Of a stretch of 36,074 nt of DNA, positions 17,127 to 24,442 are shown in pieces. The number at the start of each line of letters is the position of its first letter. The stretch's first letter is position 1. This DNA comes from Kosakonia sacchari (GTDB lineage: Bacteria; Pseudomonadota; Gammaproteobacteria; Enterobacterales; Enterobacteriaceae): the NCBI GenBank assembly GCA_900109485.1, contig FOAY01000025.1:1-36074 (forward strand), read 5' to 3'. Position numbers and translations under genes: made by a program. The notes under the pieces are model-generated. The model saw nothing but the letters and a program-made list of their open reading frames with translations, had not been told where the DNA came from and did no database searches.

Positions 17127-17807
17127 ATGTCTGCTGAATTGCAGCACCGTGAAGTGGTTACGGTTCCGGCACGTTACGGCAAAGCCGTGCGCTTAAATAA
17201 AGGGGAAGCGGTACAGGTGATCAACCTGCACGGTACGCAGGTGGTGGATTGCTGGGCCTATAACGCCAGCGATGTCAGCGAATATATGTGCATGGAAGCG
17301 ACAAGAGTATGGAATCAGCGCCTCAATCCGCGCGTGGGCGACAGCTTTATCACTGACCAGCGCCACCCGATCCTGACGCTGGTGGCGGACACTTCACCGG
17401 GCGTACACGATACGTTTATGGCCGCCTGCGATGCCCGCCGCTATGAACTGTTGGGCTGCACCGAGCCGCATCGCAACTGCCATGACAATCTGCACGAAGG
17501 GATGGCGGAACTGGGCGTGACGCTGCCGCATGGCAATCTCGCTTCCTTTAATATTTTCATGAATATCCAGGTACAGCCGGATGGCATTACCCTGAAGACG
17601 CTGCCGGTCGTGACGAAACCAGGGGATTACATCATTCTGCGCGCGGAGATGGATTGCTATGTGGCATTTTCCGCCTGCCCGCAGGATATCGTCAGCATTC
17701 AGGGGCAGGGGGATAACACCCCGCGCGATGTGGAAGTGCGTATTCTGACAGCAGGATTTCCGCAGGTGAATCTGCAAGGTCCGTGGGTGCCGGGCAACGC
17801 TGCCTGA
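17127..17807 (+). CDS. DUF1989 protein 3 (CgdAB-like)
   Basis: This 226-residue protein has the full set of DUF1989 markers: AACDARRYELLGC, PHRNCHDNLHEGM and SACPQDIVSIQGQGDN. It therefore looks like a catalytically competent member, with the Cys and His residues available as metal or nucleophile positions. The start is preceded by CAGGAGAGAA. It closes the operon 14 bp after permease 2 and meets the LysR gene end to end (stops 1 bp apart). Three paralogues in one operon are more than the usual CgdA/CgdB pair; each may serve a different step or subunit. Confidence 0.85.
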   Translation: MSAELQHREVVTVPARYGKAVRLNKGEAVQVINLHGTQVVDCWAYNASDVSEYMCMEATRVWNQRLNPRVGDSFITDQRHPILTLVADTSPGVHDTFMAACDARRYELLGCTEPHRNCHDNLHEGMAELGVTLPHGNLASFNIFMNIQVQPDGITLKTLPVVTKPGDYIILRAEMDCYVAFSACPQDIVSIQGQGDNTPRDVEVRILTAGFPQVNLQGPWVPGNAA

Positions 17808-17808
17808 G

Positions 17809-18723
17809 TTACGCTTTCCCCGCGGGCAATGATGACGCGGCTGGCTCAGGCCAGAACCCTTCACAACAGTTTAACCACGCCTGCGCACTGTGGGAAAGAT
17901 AGACGCCTTCACGCCAAATCATCCCCAGTTGCCAGCGTAACTCGCTCTGCAAAGGAAGCCAGTGCAGGGTTTGTTTATCCAGCCGCTGGCAAATCGGTTC
18001 CGGCAGAATGGCGATGCCGACGCCAGCCTGCACCATCGCCGCCAGAAAATCCCACTGCCCGCTCCGCACGGCGATACGCGGCTTCACACCGTGCTGATTG
18101 AACAACTGCATCAACTGGCGGCTGAGGGCGAAATCTTCGTTATAGATAAGCAAAGGGTGCTCACCTAACTCTTCCAGCGTGACCGCTTCGTGCTTCAGCC
18201 AGTCGCCGGAGCGCGGCACCAGCACACACATTGGGTAGCTGAACAGCGGCATTGTCGCTAAGCCGCTGTCATCTTCAACCGGCAGCGCGGTCATCGCCAG
18301 ATCCAGCTCGCTATTGCTTACCGCATGCTGCACCGTCAGGCCGCCAAATTCGGCAATTTTCAGCTCGACGCCGGGATAACGCTGGCGAAACAAGCCGATC
18401 GGTCCGGCCATTAGCATGCCCACCATTGGCGGAATGCCGAGGCGCAACAGGCCTTTGTTCAGATGGTTGATATCGCCAAGCTCTGTTTCCAGCTGCTGGA
18501 ATTCGGCGAGGATCGCCATGCCGCGTTCAAATACCACGCGGCCAGTATCGGTCAGCAGTAATTTGCGGCCATCGCGAATCAACAACGTGCAGTTGAGTTC
18601 ATCCTCAAGATTTTTCAGCATTTTGCTGATGGTCGGTTGGGTGACGAACAGGCGCTCCGCCGCGCGGGTGAAACTTTGCTGGCGTACCACCTCGACAAAA
18701 TAGCGCAGCGCTCTGATGTCCAT
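17809..18723 (-). CDS. LysR-family transcriptional regulator
   Basis: This 304-residue protein has the LysR N-terminal winged helix (MDIRALRYFVEVVRQQSFTR, then AAERLFVTQPTISKMLKNLE) and a C-terminal two-lobed effector-binding domain resembling the CidR/YwbI subgroup. It converges on the DUF1989 operon. Its own 5' side faces the small RHH-like gene at 19030, so a classical divergent metabolic target is not obvious. It may sense the compound handled by the neighbouring operon; this is only positional inference. Confidence 0.88.
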   Translation of the reverse strand: MDIRALRYFVEVVRQQSFTRAAERLFVTQPTISKMLKNLEDELNCTLLIRDGRKLLLTDTGRVVFERGMAILAEFQQLETELGDINHLNKGLLRLGIPPMVGMLMAGPIGLFRQRYPGVELKIAEFGGLTVQHAVSNSELDLAMTALPVEDDSGLATMPLFSYPMCVLVPRSGDWLKHEAVTLEELGEHPLLIYNEDFALSRQLMQLFNQHGVKPRIAVRSGQWDFLAAMVQAGVGIAILPEPICQRLDKQTLHWLPLQSELRWQLGMIWREGVYLSHSAQAWLNCCEGFWPEPAASSLPAGKA

Positions 18724-19029
18724 AATGATTCCCTGGGACTCTGGATGCGATGAGTTTAATTCATTTCAGCAATGGAAGGGCGCTCTCTGTACAGGCGTTT
18801 CACTGAATTTATTGGAAAAAGTCTATCGCTTTGAAGTCAGCAGGTTGAAAAATGAGTGATACCAACGTGTTCCTTCCTTTTATTTTCGTTTTGCCGATCC
18901 GCGATCTCCTTGACATGGTATAACCCCCACTACTACACTTGGTAACAAGTTACCAATGTAACTAATGGTCATCCGCTGATTTATTGGCTCTATGACGTTA
19001 TGGATCGCTTTTTGAGTGAGGGCTGTGTA
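18724..19029. promoter_or_regulatory. Promoter and operator before the RHH-like gene
   Basis: A sigma-70-type promoter is visible: TTGACA (18910-18915), an 18-bp spacer and TACACT (18934-18939). A perfect inverted repeat, TTGGTAAC-AA-GTTACCAA (18939-18956), overlaps the end of the -10 element and the expected transcription start. That placement is typical of an operator for a repressor. The rest of the stretch holds the LysR promoter and no gene. Confidence 0.6.
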
Positions 19030-19308
19030 ATGACAACTGAACAGGAACGAGTGCCTGCGTCTCTCAACATTGAACGGGTACAGACAGGATTCCGTATAGA
19101 AAAACGTATCCTGAAGGTGCTAAAAGGCCTGGCTGAATACCACGAAATTAGCTTAGGAGATCTGGTCGAGGGGATCGTGCTCCATGCGTTTGATGGTAAG
19201 TGTGCGTTTGGTGAAAAAAGTCTTGCTTGTATCGGTGAATTAAAGAAAATTTATGAATTAGATTTAGATTCTAATGCATCGCATAATTTAATAGAAAAAG
19301 AAAAATAA
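19030..19308 (+). CDS. Small ribbon-helix-helix-like DNA-binding protein
   Basis: This 92-residue protein begins MTTEQERVPASL; an in-frame ATG at 19000 lacks a ribosome-binding site, while GAGGG precedes 19030. Residues 17-50 (VQTGFRIEKRILKVLKGLAEYHEISLGDLVEGIVLHAF) fit one beta-strand followed by two helices, as in MetJ/Arc repressors. It may repress itself through the inverted repeat at 18939-18956. A terminator hairpin follows. I do not recognise a named gene; the fold is a judgement from pattern. Confidence 0.65.
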   Translation: MTTEQERVPASLNIERVQTGFRIEKRILKVLKGLAEYHEISLGDLVEGIVLHAFDGKCAFGEKSLACIGELKKIYELDLDSNASHNLIEKEK

Positions 19309-19344
19309 TTTTAAAGCTTCATATTCCATGTGTACGTGATATTT

Positions 19345-19375
19345 AAACTGACAATACAATAAATATTGTCAGTTT
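19345..19375 (+). terminator. Terminator after the RHH-like gene
   Basis: A perfect 12-bp stem, AAACTGACAATA/TATTGTCAGTTT, with a 7-nt loop is followed by GTCTTTTCTT. It lies across a possible TTG start of the next gene, which argues for that gene starting later. Confidence 0.75.
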
Positions 19376-19404
19376 GTCTTTTCTTGATTGAGAGGCATGG
19401 GAAA

Positions 19405-19605
19405 GTGGATAGCAAAAAAAATAAAACATATCGTCTTATAAAGAATCTATTATATGAACTAAAAACTGTCGCTATATTGTTTTATCTTTCGATTATTAAT
19501 TATATTAAAAAAGTACAATTGCGCCGAAAATCACTTCTTGCGCTAAAAAAGATGAGTGATGAACAACTGAAGGACATAGGCCTTACACGGGATGATATCG
19601 ATTAA
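19405..19605 (+). CDS. DUF1127 (YjiS-like) small basic protein
   Basis: This 66-residue protein probably starts at the GTG at 19405, with GAGAGG 10 bp upstream; a TTG at 19366 would place the start within the preceding terminator. The C-terminal phrase RRKSLLALKKMSDEQLKDIGLTRDDID is the DUF1127 signature. Small DUF1127 proteins in other bacteria bind RNA or influence phosphate, arginine and stress metabolism. Its codon use is markedly AT-rich compared with the flanking backbone, suggesting transfer. It converges on the omptin gene. Confidence 0.75.
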   Translation: MDSKKNKTYRLIKNLLYELKTVAILFYLSIINYIKKVQLRRKSLLALKKMSDEQLKDIGLTRDDID

Positions 19606-19632
19606 TTTCCTGGCTTGTCGTGCTTAGCCAAC

Positions 19633-19654
19633 AAAAAGGCCCCGTCAGGAGCCT
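19633..19654 (-). terminator. Terminator after the omptin gene
   Basis: On the minus strand, AGGCTCC and GGGGCCT pair around TGAC with one T-G wobble and run into five T residues. It lies 35 bp beyond the omptin stop codon. Confidence 0.75.
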
Positions 19655-19688
19655 GATATTTTGTAAAAAATATACGCGTTGCGCTGAT

Positions 19689-20627
19689 TCAGAAGCGATA
19701 TTGCAGACCGGCTGTAACGGTATAGCTATTGTTAGAAATGCCAGCAGCATCTCCGCCAATAGATGCTGATTCGCCACTGTTGGTATCAATAATTTGAGTA
19801 CCGCCTTTGCCTTCTTCAAAACGGCTATAGGCAAATTCAGCAAAAACTTTGGCCTGCGGTGTGACGTAATATCCGGCATCAATTGACGCACCGTAATAGC
19901 GTGAACTTGACGTTTTCTCACGGAAAGTCAGATCGCGCATATAGTGCTCGTCGTTATCATGGGCACGGACCCAATCACTGAATTTAAACAGCGCGTTAAA
20001 TTCAAAGTCATTAATACGATACTGACCAGCAAGGCCAATGTATGGCATAGAGAAACGCTGGCTATAACCAATGCCACGTTCGCCTGCCGGGAAATTCCCG
20101 ACATTTGTCCCGTTATCGTAATTGTAAGAACCACCGGTAGCAGTCCAACTGAAACGCGTTTCCTGATAACCCGCCGTTACACCCGCTTTGTAGTTCTCGT
20201 CCTGGAATATCCAGCCTTTAACATTGAGATCGTATTCATTGGCATAATTGACATGCGTAGCCGGATGGGATGAGTGATCTGTCCATGCGGATTGCTTGTC
20301 GTTCAACCAGTCATAATCATCCATATGACCGGAGCCAGATGCCATCGATGTCCAGCCGCGGGCATTTAGTGTCAGAAAAGAGTATGCATCCCAGGAAATA
20401 TCGCCTTTCAGAATGGCGACATTTTTGAGTTTCCAGTCCAGTTGGCTGATTTTACGCCCGGTGACTTCGTCGTAAACCATCTCATGGGATTTCCCGCTCA
20501 GCATCCCACCCGAGGCTGAAACCGTTAAACTCTCCGGGGAAAAATTCGGCGTAAGTTGCGCCGGTCCTGCATACACTGCTCCTGAAAACGCGGCCATCAT
20601 CATCACTGCAACACGACTTTTTTTCAT
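19689..20627 (-). CDS. Omptin outer-membrane protease, Pla/PgtE-like
   Basis: This 312-residue protein has a signal peptide ending AVYAGPA around residue 20 and a ten-strand barrel ending in aromatic Phe (AGLQYRF). The catalytic aspartates are in MDDYDW and the Asp-His pair in NDEHY. Long segments are near-identical to what I remember of Yersinia pestis Pla, for example [60 protein letters not shown] and IGGDAAGIS. Pla cleaves plasminogen and other host proteins and needs rough lipopolysaccharide. It is closer to Pla/PgtE (and Klebsiella Kop) than to OmpT. No plasmid or IS signals adjoin it directly. Substrate range here is unknown. Confidence 0.94.
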   Translation of the reverse strand: MKKSRVAVMMMAAFSGAVYAGPAQLTPNFSPESLTVSASGGMLSGKSHEMVYDEVTGRKISQLDWKLKNVAILKGDISWDAYSFLTLNARGWTSMASGSGHMDDYDWLNDKQSAWTDHSSHPATHVNYANEYDLNVKGWIFQDENYKAGVTAGYQETRFSWTATGGSYNYDNGTNVGNFPAGERGIGYSQRFSMPYIGLAGQYRINDFEFNALFKFSDWVRAHDNDEHYMRDLTFREKTSSSRYYGASIDAGYYVTPQAKVFAEFAYSRFEEGKGGTQIIDTNSGESASIGGDAAGISNNSYTVTAGLQYRF

Positions 20628-20820
20628 TTTTATATCCCTAAGGCAAATTTAATCAATAAGTTGCCAGGGAAGTTTAAAAGTCATACAAATAGCAATCAAC
20701 TGCCAGTTTTGGTAATTTTTTGCAAACTTATGTCAGTAGCAAGACCCCGCCTGGCTTCATTCTGTAAACAGACGACGCGCCGCACGCCGGCCGTTTGTGC
20801 AGAGGGAGACGTTACTGGCG

Positions 20821-21168
20821 CTATTTCTTCTTGTTAAGCATCGACTTTAAATCGGCAAACGGATTATAGGTTGCTGCACCGACATCTTTTTGCGCATCTT
20901 CCCCCGCCACCACGGTGGTGCCGTACTGATCCGCTTCCGTGTATTTCGAATGTTCGTGGTCATGGCAAAACAGACACAACAACTCCCAGTTGCTGCCATC
21001 TTCCGGGTTATTGGTATGGTCGTGATCGATATGGTGAACCGTTAATTCACGCAGGTTTGAATAAACAAACTCCCGTGAACAGCGTCCACACACCCACGGG
21101 TAGATTTTTAGTGCTTTCTCACGGTAGCCGCTTTCCAGCCGCGCGTAGTTTTTTGGGATCAAAGTCAT
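20821..21168 (-). CDS. yajD: YajD-like HNH nuclease
   Basis: This 115-residue protein matches E. coli YajD from the second residue or so (IPKNYARLESGYREKALKIYPWVCGRCSREF) to the last (LNKKK). The HNH metal finger reads VHHIDHDHTNNPEDGSNWELLCLFCHDHEHS, with the zinc-binding CGRC and CLFC pairs. YajD is a putative HNH endonuclease of unknown role. In E. coli it lies near tsx, far from this locus, so this copy is displaced or additional. It sits downstream of the bacteriocin immunity gene on the same strand. Its start has little ribosome-binding site, and the 158 bp before it is unlike a normal promoter, though read-through is possible. Confidence 0.88.
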   Translation of the reverse strand: MTLIPKNYARLESGYREKALKIYPWVCGRCSREFVYSNLRELTVHHIDHDHTNNPEDGSNWELLCLFCHDHEHSKYTEADQYGTTVVAGEDAQKDVGAATYNPFADLKSMLNKKK

Positions 21169-21295
21169 TGCCGATGCCGCCTGTTACGAAGAGATAGTTT
21201 TCTAATATATCCCATAATGGCGCAGAAAGAGACGGGGCGTTGTAGTTTGCTGCACATGCGATGACGGGAAAAAGAACATGGGCCGACTCAGGCTC

Positions 21296-21317
21296 GAAGC
21301 CCCTGTTCAGGGGCTTC
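21296..21317 (-). terminator. Hairpin after the immunity gene
   Basis: A perfect 10-bp inverted repeat, GAAGCCCCTG/CAGGGGCTTC, lies 10 bp past the immunity stop. It lacks a long T-run on either strand, so it may be a weak terminator or an mRNA-stabilising hairpin. Confidence 0.55.
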
Positions 21318-21326
21318 TTAGACGGA

Positions 21327-21599
21327 TCATTCAATGCCGTATTTTTTTTGTTTTACAAAATCAGGTTCTTTCCAGTGAGGACCTTTTTTAACTTTCATCT
21401 GACTATCGAATGTTATGGCTCCTGACTCTTTCAGTTTATTAATTACATTAATGAATTCACCCGTCTGATGAACAGTCGGTTTATAACGTGAGAAGAAACG
21501 GTCTAATTGAGGATAACCAATCCCTTCATTCCCGCCTGCAAAAAATAAAACAGCATCTTCAGTACGTTCCTGTGTCACTACGCTCTCAAAATCAATCAT
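21327..21599 (-). CDS. Putative bacteriocin immunity protein
   Basis: This 90-residue, soluble, charged protein starts inside the bacteriocin stop codon (ATGA overlap), the usual arrangement for colicin and S-type pyocin immunity genes. I do not recognise its family from sequence. It has no signal peptide or membrane helix, which fits immunity to a nuclease toxin that acts in the cytoplasm rather than to a pore-former. Phrases such as FFAGGNEGIGYPQLDRFFSRYKPTVHQTGEF may help a later search. Confidence 0.75.
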   Translation of the reverse strand: MIDFESVVTQERTEDAVLFFAGGNEGIGYPQLDRFFSRYKPTVHQTGEFINVINKLKESGAITFDSQMKVKKGPHWKEPDFVKQKKYGIE

Positions 21600-23803
21600 T
21601 TATTATTCTCCCACTCTTGTTCTTCATAGGCTTTAGTAGCGTCAGGCGTATATAAAAGTGACGGGTCGTCAATGACTTTGTAATCCTCCAGTGTAGCGGT
21701 ATGCGTGTTATTCCATGTAGTACCACCATCATCAGGAACCACATTATCAGGTATTCCCAATGCACGATAACGTTCCAGCTCCCTGATTTCATGAGTATAA
21801 AAACGTTTATCCGTATCTGTCATCTGTAGATCTCCTTTAAGGATTTTCTCCAGACGCTCAATCATCACGGCATTGTCCGCTGATTCGCCGAAACGTCTCG
21901 TATGCAATTTCACCTTATCAATCCCGGTTTGATCGATGACTGCACCCTGCCAGTCGAGATCCTGTACCGGACCTCCGGACTTATCCGGATTATAGGCCCG
22001 ACCGCTATATTTACCTTTTTCCGTGGTCTCGCCATAGGGACTGTTCTGCATCACATACAGAGGCTTCAGCCCGGAGTCCTCCGGAAAAATCAATATAAGG
22101 TCACGGAAATCTGTTTCACCCAGTACTGGTGTGGTCGTAACCGTAACGCCGGAGGGCATTTCCTCCTGGCCCCCGGTATGCACAATGACCTCCGGCAACG
22201 GAACCGGACCTGCCAGCCCCAGGGGGCCATTAACCCCCGGCGCGTCTGCCGGACTTACCAGAATAGTCTGCGCTGGCGCACCAGGCATTGCCGGTAAGGT
22301 ATATCCCCAGTATCCGGTTTCATTATCCAGGACTGCACGCACGACCGGCACATTACCGGTGACCGGTGTACATACCAGTTGCGTCTCGAGCGTACCATCC
22401 GCACGCAGCACCATACGTCCGCGAACAGGCATCGCGACAGGTGTACTTGTCTCAGCAGCCTGAGCCAGCGTTGCCATATCAGGAAGAGAAAAGAACTCCG
22501 CCGGCGTTAACGCACTTATATCGCGCCCCGGAACAACATCGCTTCCGGCACCCACATCGCGGGAATACAACAGCCCCATAATCGTTACCGCGACCGGGCC
22601 TGTCATACTCGCCACTGCAAGGCTGCGAAGCTCAGCAAGTATTGCCGTCATCCGTGACATAACCGTACCCGCTGTATCTTTTGCCAGCGTGATGCCACCG
22701 GCAGAGGCAACCGACCAGCTCAGGGGAGATAACGACATCTCTGCGGAAAAGGGGATACCGCGAACCGACTGGATATCTGTTGAAAAGAGTTTGTTTGCCG
22801 CGGTCTGTCGGGCTTGCAACGCAGCGGCTCTCTCAGCCGCAACGCGGGCCTCTTCAGCCGCTTTCGCTGCGGCTTCGGCCTGTCGCTGTTGTTCCGCCGC
22901 TGCCGCTGCCGCGGCTTCAGCAAGCTGGCGTTGACGTTCAGCCTCTGCTGCACGTTCCGCGGCTTCTCTGGATGCAGTCAGTGCCGCCTGGGCGGCCTGG
23001 CGGCGAGTTTCTGCCGCATTATAACTGGCTGTCGCCTGAAGACTGGCCTGCTCGGCTGTTGTCGCTTCTTTTGGGAGATTATTAGCAATATTACGTTTGT
23101 TTACCGCATCCGTCTCAGCCGCAATTACCTGAGCCTGGCTGATACCGGATGAATAAAAAACATTGCCGTAGACATCTGAATTTTTAGTTGATTTCACCAC
23201 CTCACGTTTAACGGTTCCGTAATACCCATTCTTCAGGGTCATGGTGGATATTTTGGTCCTGAGATCCTGATACGTTTTCTCAGCCTGAGCGGCGACCGGT
23301 ATCGCGTTAATCGCTTCCTGTCGTTTTGCCTGCGCAGCATTTAACGCGCTGGCCGCAAGATCTTTTAACCTGGCCGCTTCTGTTGTTGCCGTATTCAGTT
23401 CTGCTTCTGCCTGAGAGACTGACTGATACTGCCCGGCCGTAGCGGCAGCAAAAATCGCGGCCTGACGATTTTGTTCCGCGATTGCCGCCGCGGTGGCTGT
23501 CTGTGCGGCAAAATTCTTTGCTGCTGCTTCAGCATTTTTTTGATCCTGAAGCGCTTTTGCCGCAGTGGCTGCTTTTGCTGCCTCTGACGGGCCGACGGGC
23601 ACAAAAACAGTCCGGGTAAAGTCATGTTCCCGATTTGAGCGGTAGGTTTCTGTTACCCAGTAACCCAGTTGACCGTTATTTATGACCAGGGATTCTCCCT
23701 TCGGCCCTTTATCTGCACCATCGCGACCACCATTCGGCCCGCGTTTTTCATCCCTGCCGGTAATTTCGACACGATACTCTCCGTTAACCCAGCCTGAAGC
23801 CAT
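21596..23803 (-). CDS. S-type-pyocin/colicin-like bacteriocin
   Basis: This 735-residue protein is modular. Residues 1-70 are a Gly/Asp-rich N-terminus. Residues 70-345 are Ala/Gln/Glu-rich helices, a long coiled coil like the receptor-binding arm of colicins. Residues 350-590 resemble the Pyocin_S translocation domain (IPFSAEMSLSPLSWSVASAGG onward). Residues 595-735 are a charged cytotoxic domain with LHTRRFGESADNAVMIERL and FYTHEIRELERYRALG, a pattern I also associate with C-termini of CdiA- and Rhs-type toxins; its enzymatic class is not established here. No lysis gene is seen. The immunity gene overlaps its stop, and a LexA box lies 100 bp upstream. The start has CGGAGAAAGAT before it. 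Confidence 0.88.
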   Translation of the reverse strand: MASGWVNGEYRVEITGRDEKRGPNGGRDGADKGPKGESLVINNGQLGYWVTETYRSNREHDFTRTVFVPVGPSEAAKAATAAKALQDQKNAEAAAKNFAAQTATAAAIAEQNRQAAIFAAATAGQYQSVSQAEAELNTATTEAARLKDLAASALNAAQAKRQEAINAIPVAAQAEKTYQDLRTKISTMTLKNGYYGTVKREVVKSTKNSDVYGNVFYSSGISQAQVIAAETDAVNKRNIANNLPKEATTAEQASLQATASYNAAETRRQAAQAALTASREAAERAAEAERQRQLAEAAAAAAAEQQRQAEAAAKAAEEARVAAERAAALQARQTAANKLFSTDIQSVRGIPFSAEMSLSPLSWSVASAGGITLAKDTAGTVMSRMTAILAELRSLAVASMTGPVAVTIMGLLYSRDVGAGSDVVPGRDISALTPAEFFSLPDMATLAQAAETSTPVAMPVRGRMVLRADGTLETQLVCTPVTGNVPVVRAVLDNETGYWGYTLPAMPGAPAQTILVSPADAPGVNGPLGLAGPVPLPEVIVHTGGQEEMPSGVTVTTTPVLGETDFRDLILIFPEDSGLKPLYVMQNSPYGETTEKGKYSGRAYNPDKSGGPVQDLDWQGAVIDQTGIDKVKLHTRRFGESADNAVMIERLEKILKGDLQMTDTDKRFYTHEIRELERYRALGIPDNVVPDDGGTTWNNTHTATLEDYKVIDDPSLLYTPDATKAYEEQEWENNK

Positions 23804-23902
23804 ATCTTTCTCCGTTTTTCTCTGAATAGACCGGTGTACAATTTATCGAACCCTTTTGAGGGTTCTGTTCATGAATCTAAGTGCGCTTCCACACTATTTT
23901 TG

Positions 23903-23918
23903 CTGTGTATACATGCAG
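23903..23918 (-). promoter_or_regulatory. LexA (SOS) box upstream of the bacteriocin
   Basis: CTGTGTATACATGCAG fits the LexA consensus CTGT-N8-ACAG except for one position (G for A in the last half), keeping the essential CTG-N10-CAG. It lies about 100 bp before the bacteriocin start. SOS control of this kind is normal for colicins, klebicins and pyocins. Only one box was found, whereas colicins often have two. Confidence 0.65.
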
Positions 23919-24386
23919 ATAAATGACTCCCTAAGTTCCTGTTGGGTTTCCGGGATAAATGGCAAGCGGCGGTTTTTTTATATCGGTTTTGATGGGGGCA
24001 GGACAGGAAAGTGCGTTGTCTGGTTTACGGCACCACTCATTGGCATCTTCATTTTGGGAATCAGTAGAACAAACCCACCGCCGATAAATATTCAGCAGAA
24101 ATCCGGGCCTGCCTGCAGCAGTAAATATCTAACCCTGAATATGCTGAAAACGCTATGAACTGTTTAGATCCGCGTGCGGCTCATCGGGCTAAAAGGTCTA
24201 CGCCAAAAGCCTGATTTCTTTTCTTATTGATGCTGTTATTTTTAAAACTGTTATTTGCTTGATGAACCGGTTGGTTATAAAGCGTAAATCGGCGTGTTCT
24301 GCTTATTTTCTCGCAATAAACCGATTTGCAGTGCAAATAAAAAATCACTAACGCCATTGGCGTGTAAAACGTTCGTATTCCAACCC

Positions 24387-24424
24387 TAATGACAGAAACG
24401 CATTCTGTTGTGGGTGTGTCATTA
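24387..24424. repeat. Nested inverted repeats upstream of the ART gene
   Basis: TAATGACA (24387-24394) and TGTCATTA (24417-24424) are perfect 8-bp arms, and between them ACAGAA/TTCTGT form a 6-bp stem. They end a few bases before the ribosome-binding site, so they could form an mRNA leader structure or an operator. Confidence 0.5.
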
Positions 24425-24442
24425 CCATGAGGAGATAAAGAT

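Larger units (their letters stand above)
23804..24442. other. Divergent region between the bacteriocin and ART genes
   Basis: This 639-bp stretch has no convincing gene; a 100-codon frame (23856-24158) is unsupported. It contains a leader hairpin GAACCCT/AGGGTTC (23848-23865) in the bacteriocin message, the LexA site at 23903-23918, and inverted repeats at 24387-24424 just before the ART gene. It carries the control signals of both toxin genes. Confidence 0.55.

Noticed and set aside
21119..21334. 71-codon minus-strand frame overlapping yajD
   Set aside because: It overlaps the intact YajD frame, spans a hairpin and has no family resemblance.
22689..23152. Several Ala/Arg/Cys-rich frames opposite the bacteriocin coiled coil
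   Set aside because: They arise from the repetitive Ala-Glu codons of the bacteriocin and have no independent support.
23856..24158. 100-codon plus-strand frame in the bacteriocin-ART gap
   Set aside because: It lies across the LexA box and leader hairpin, has no ribosome-binding site and no recognisable motif.
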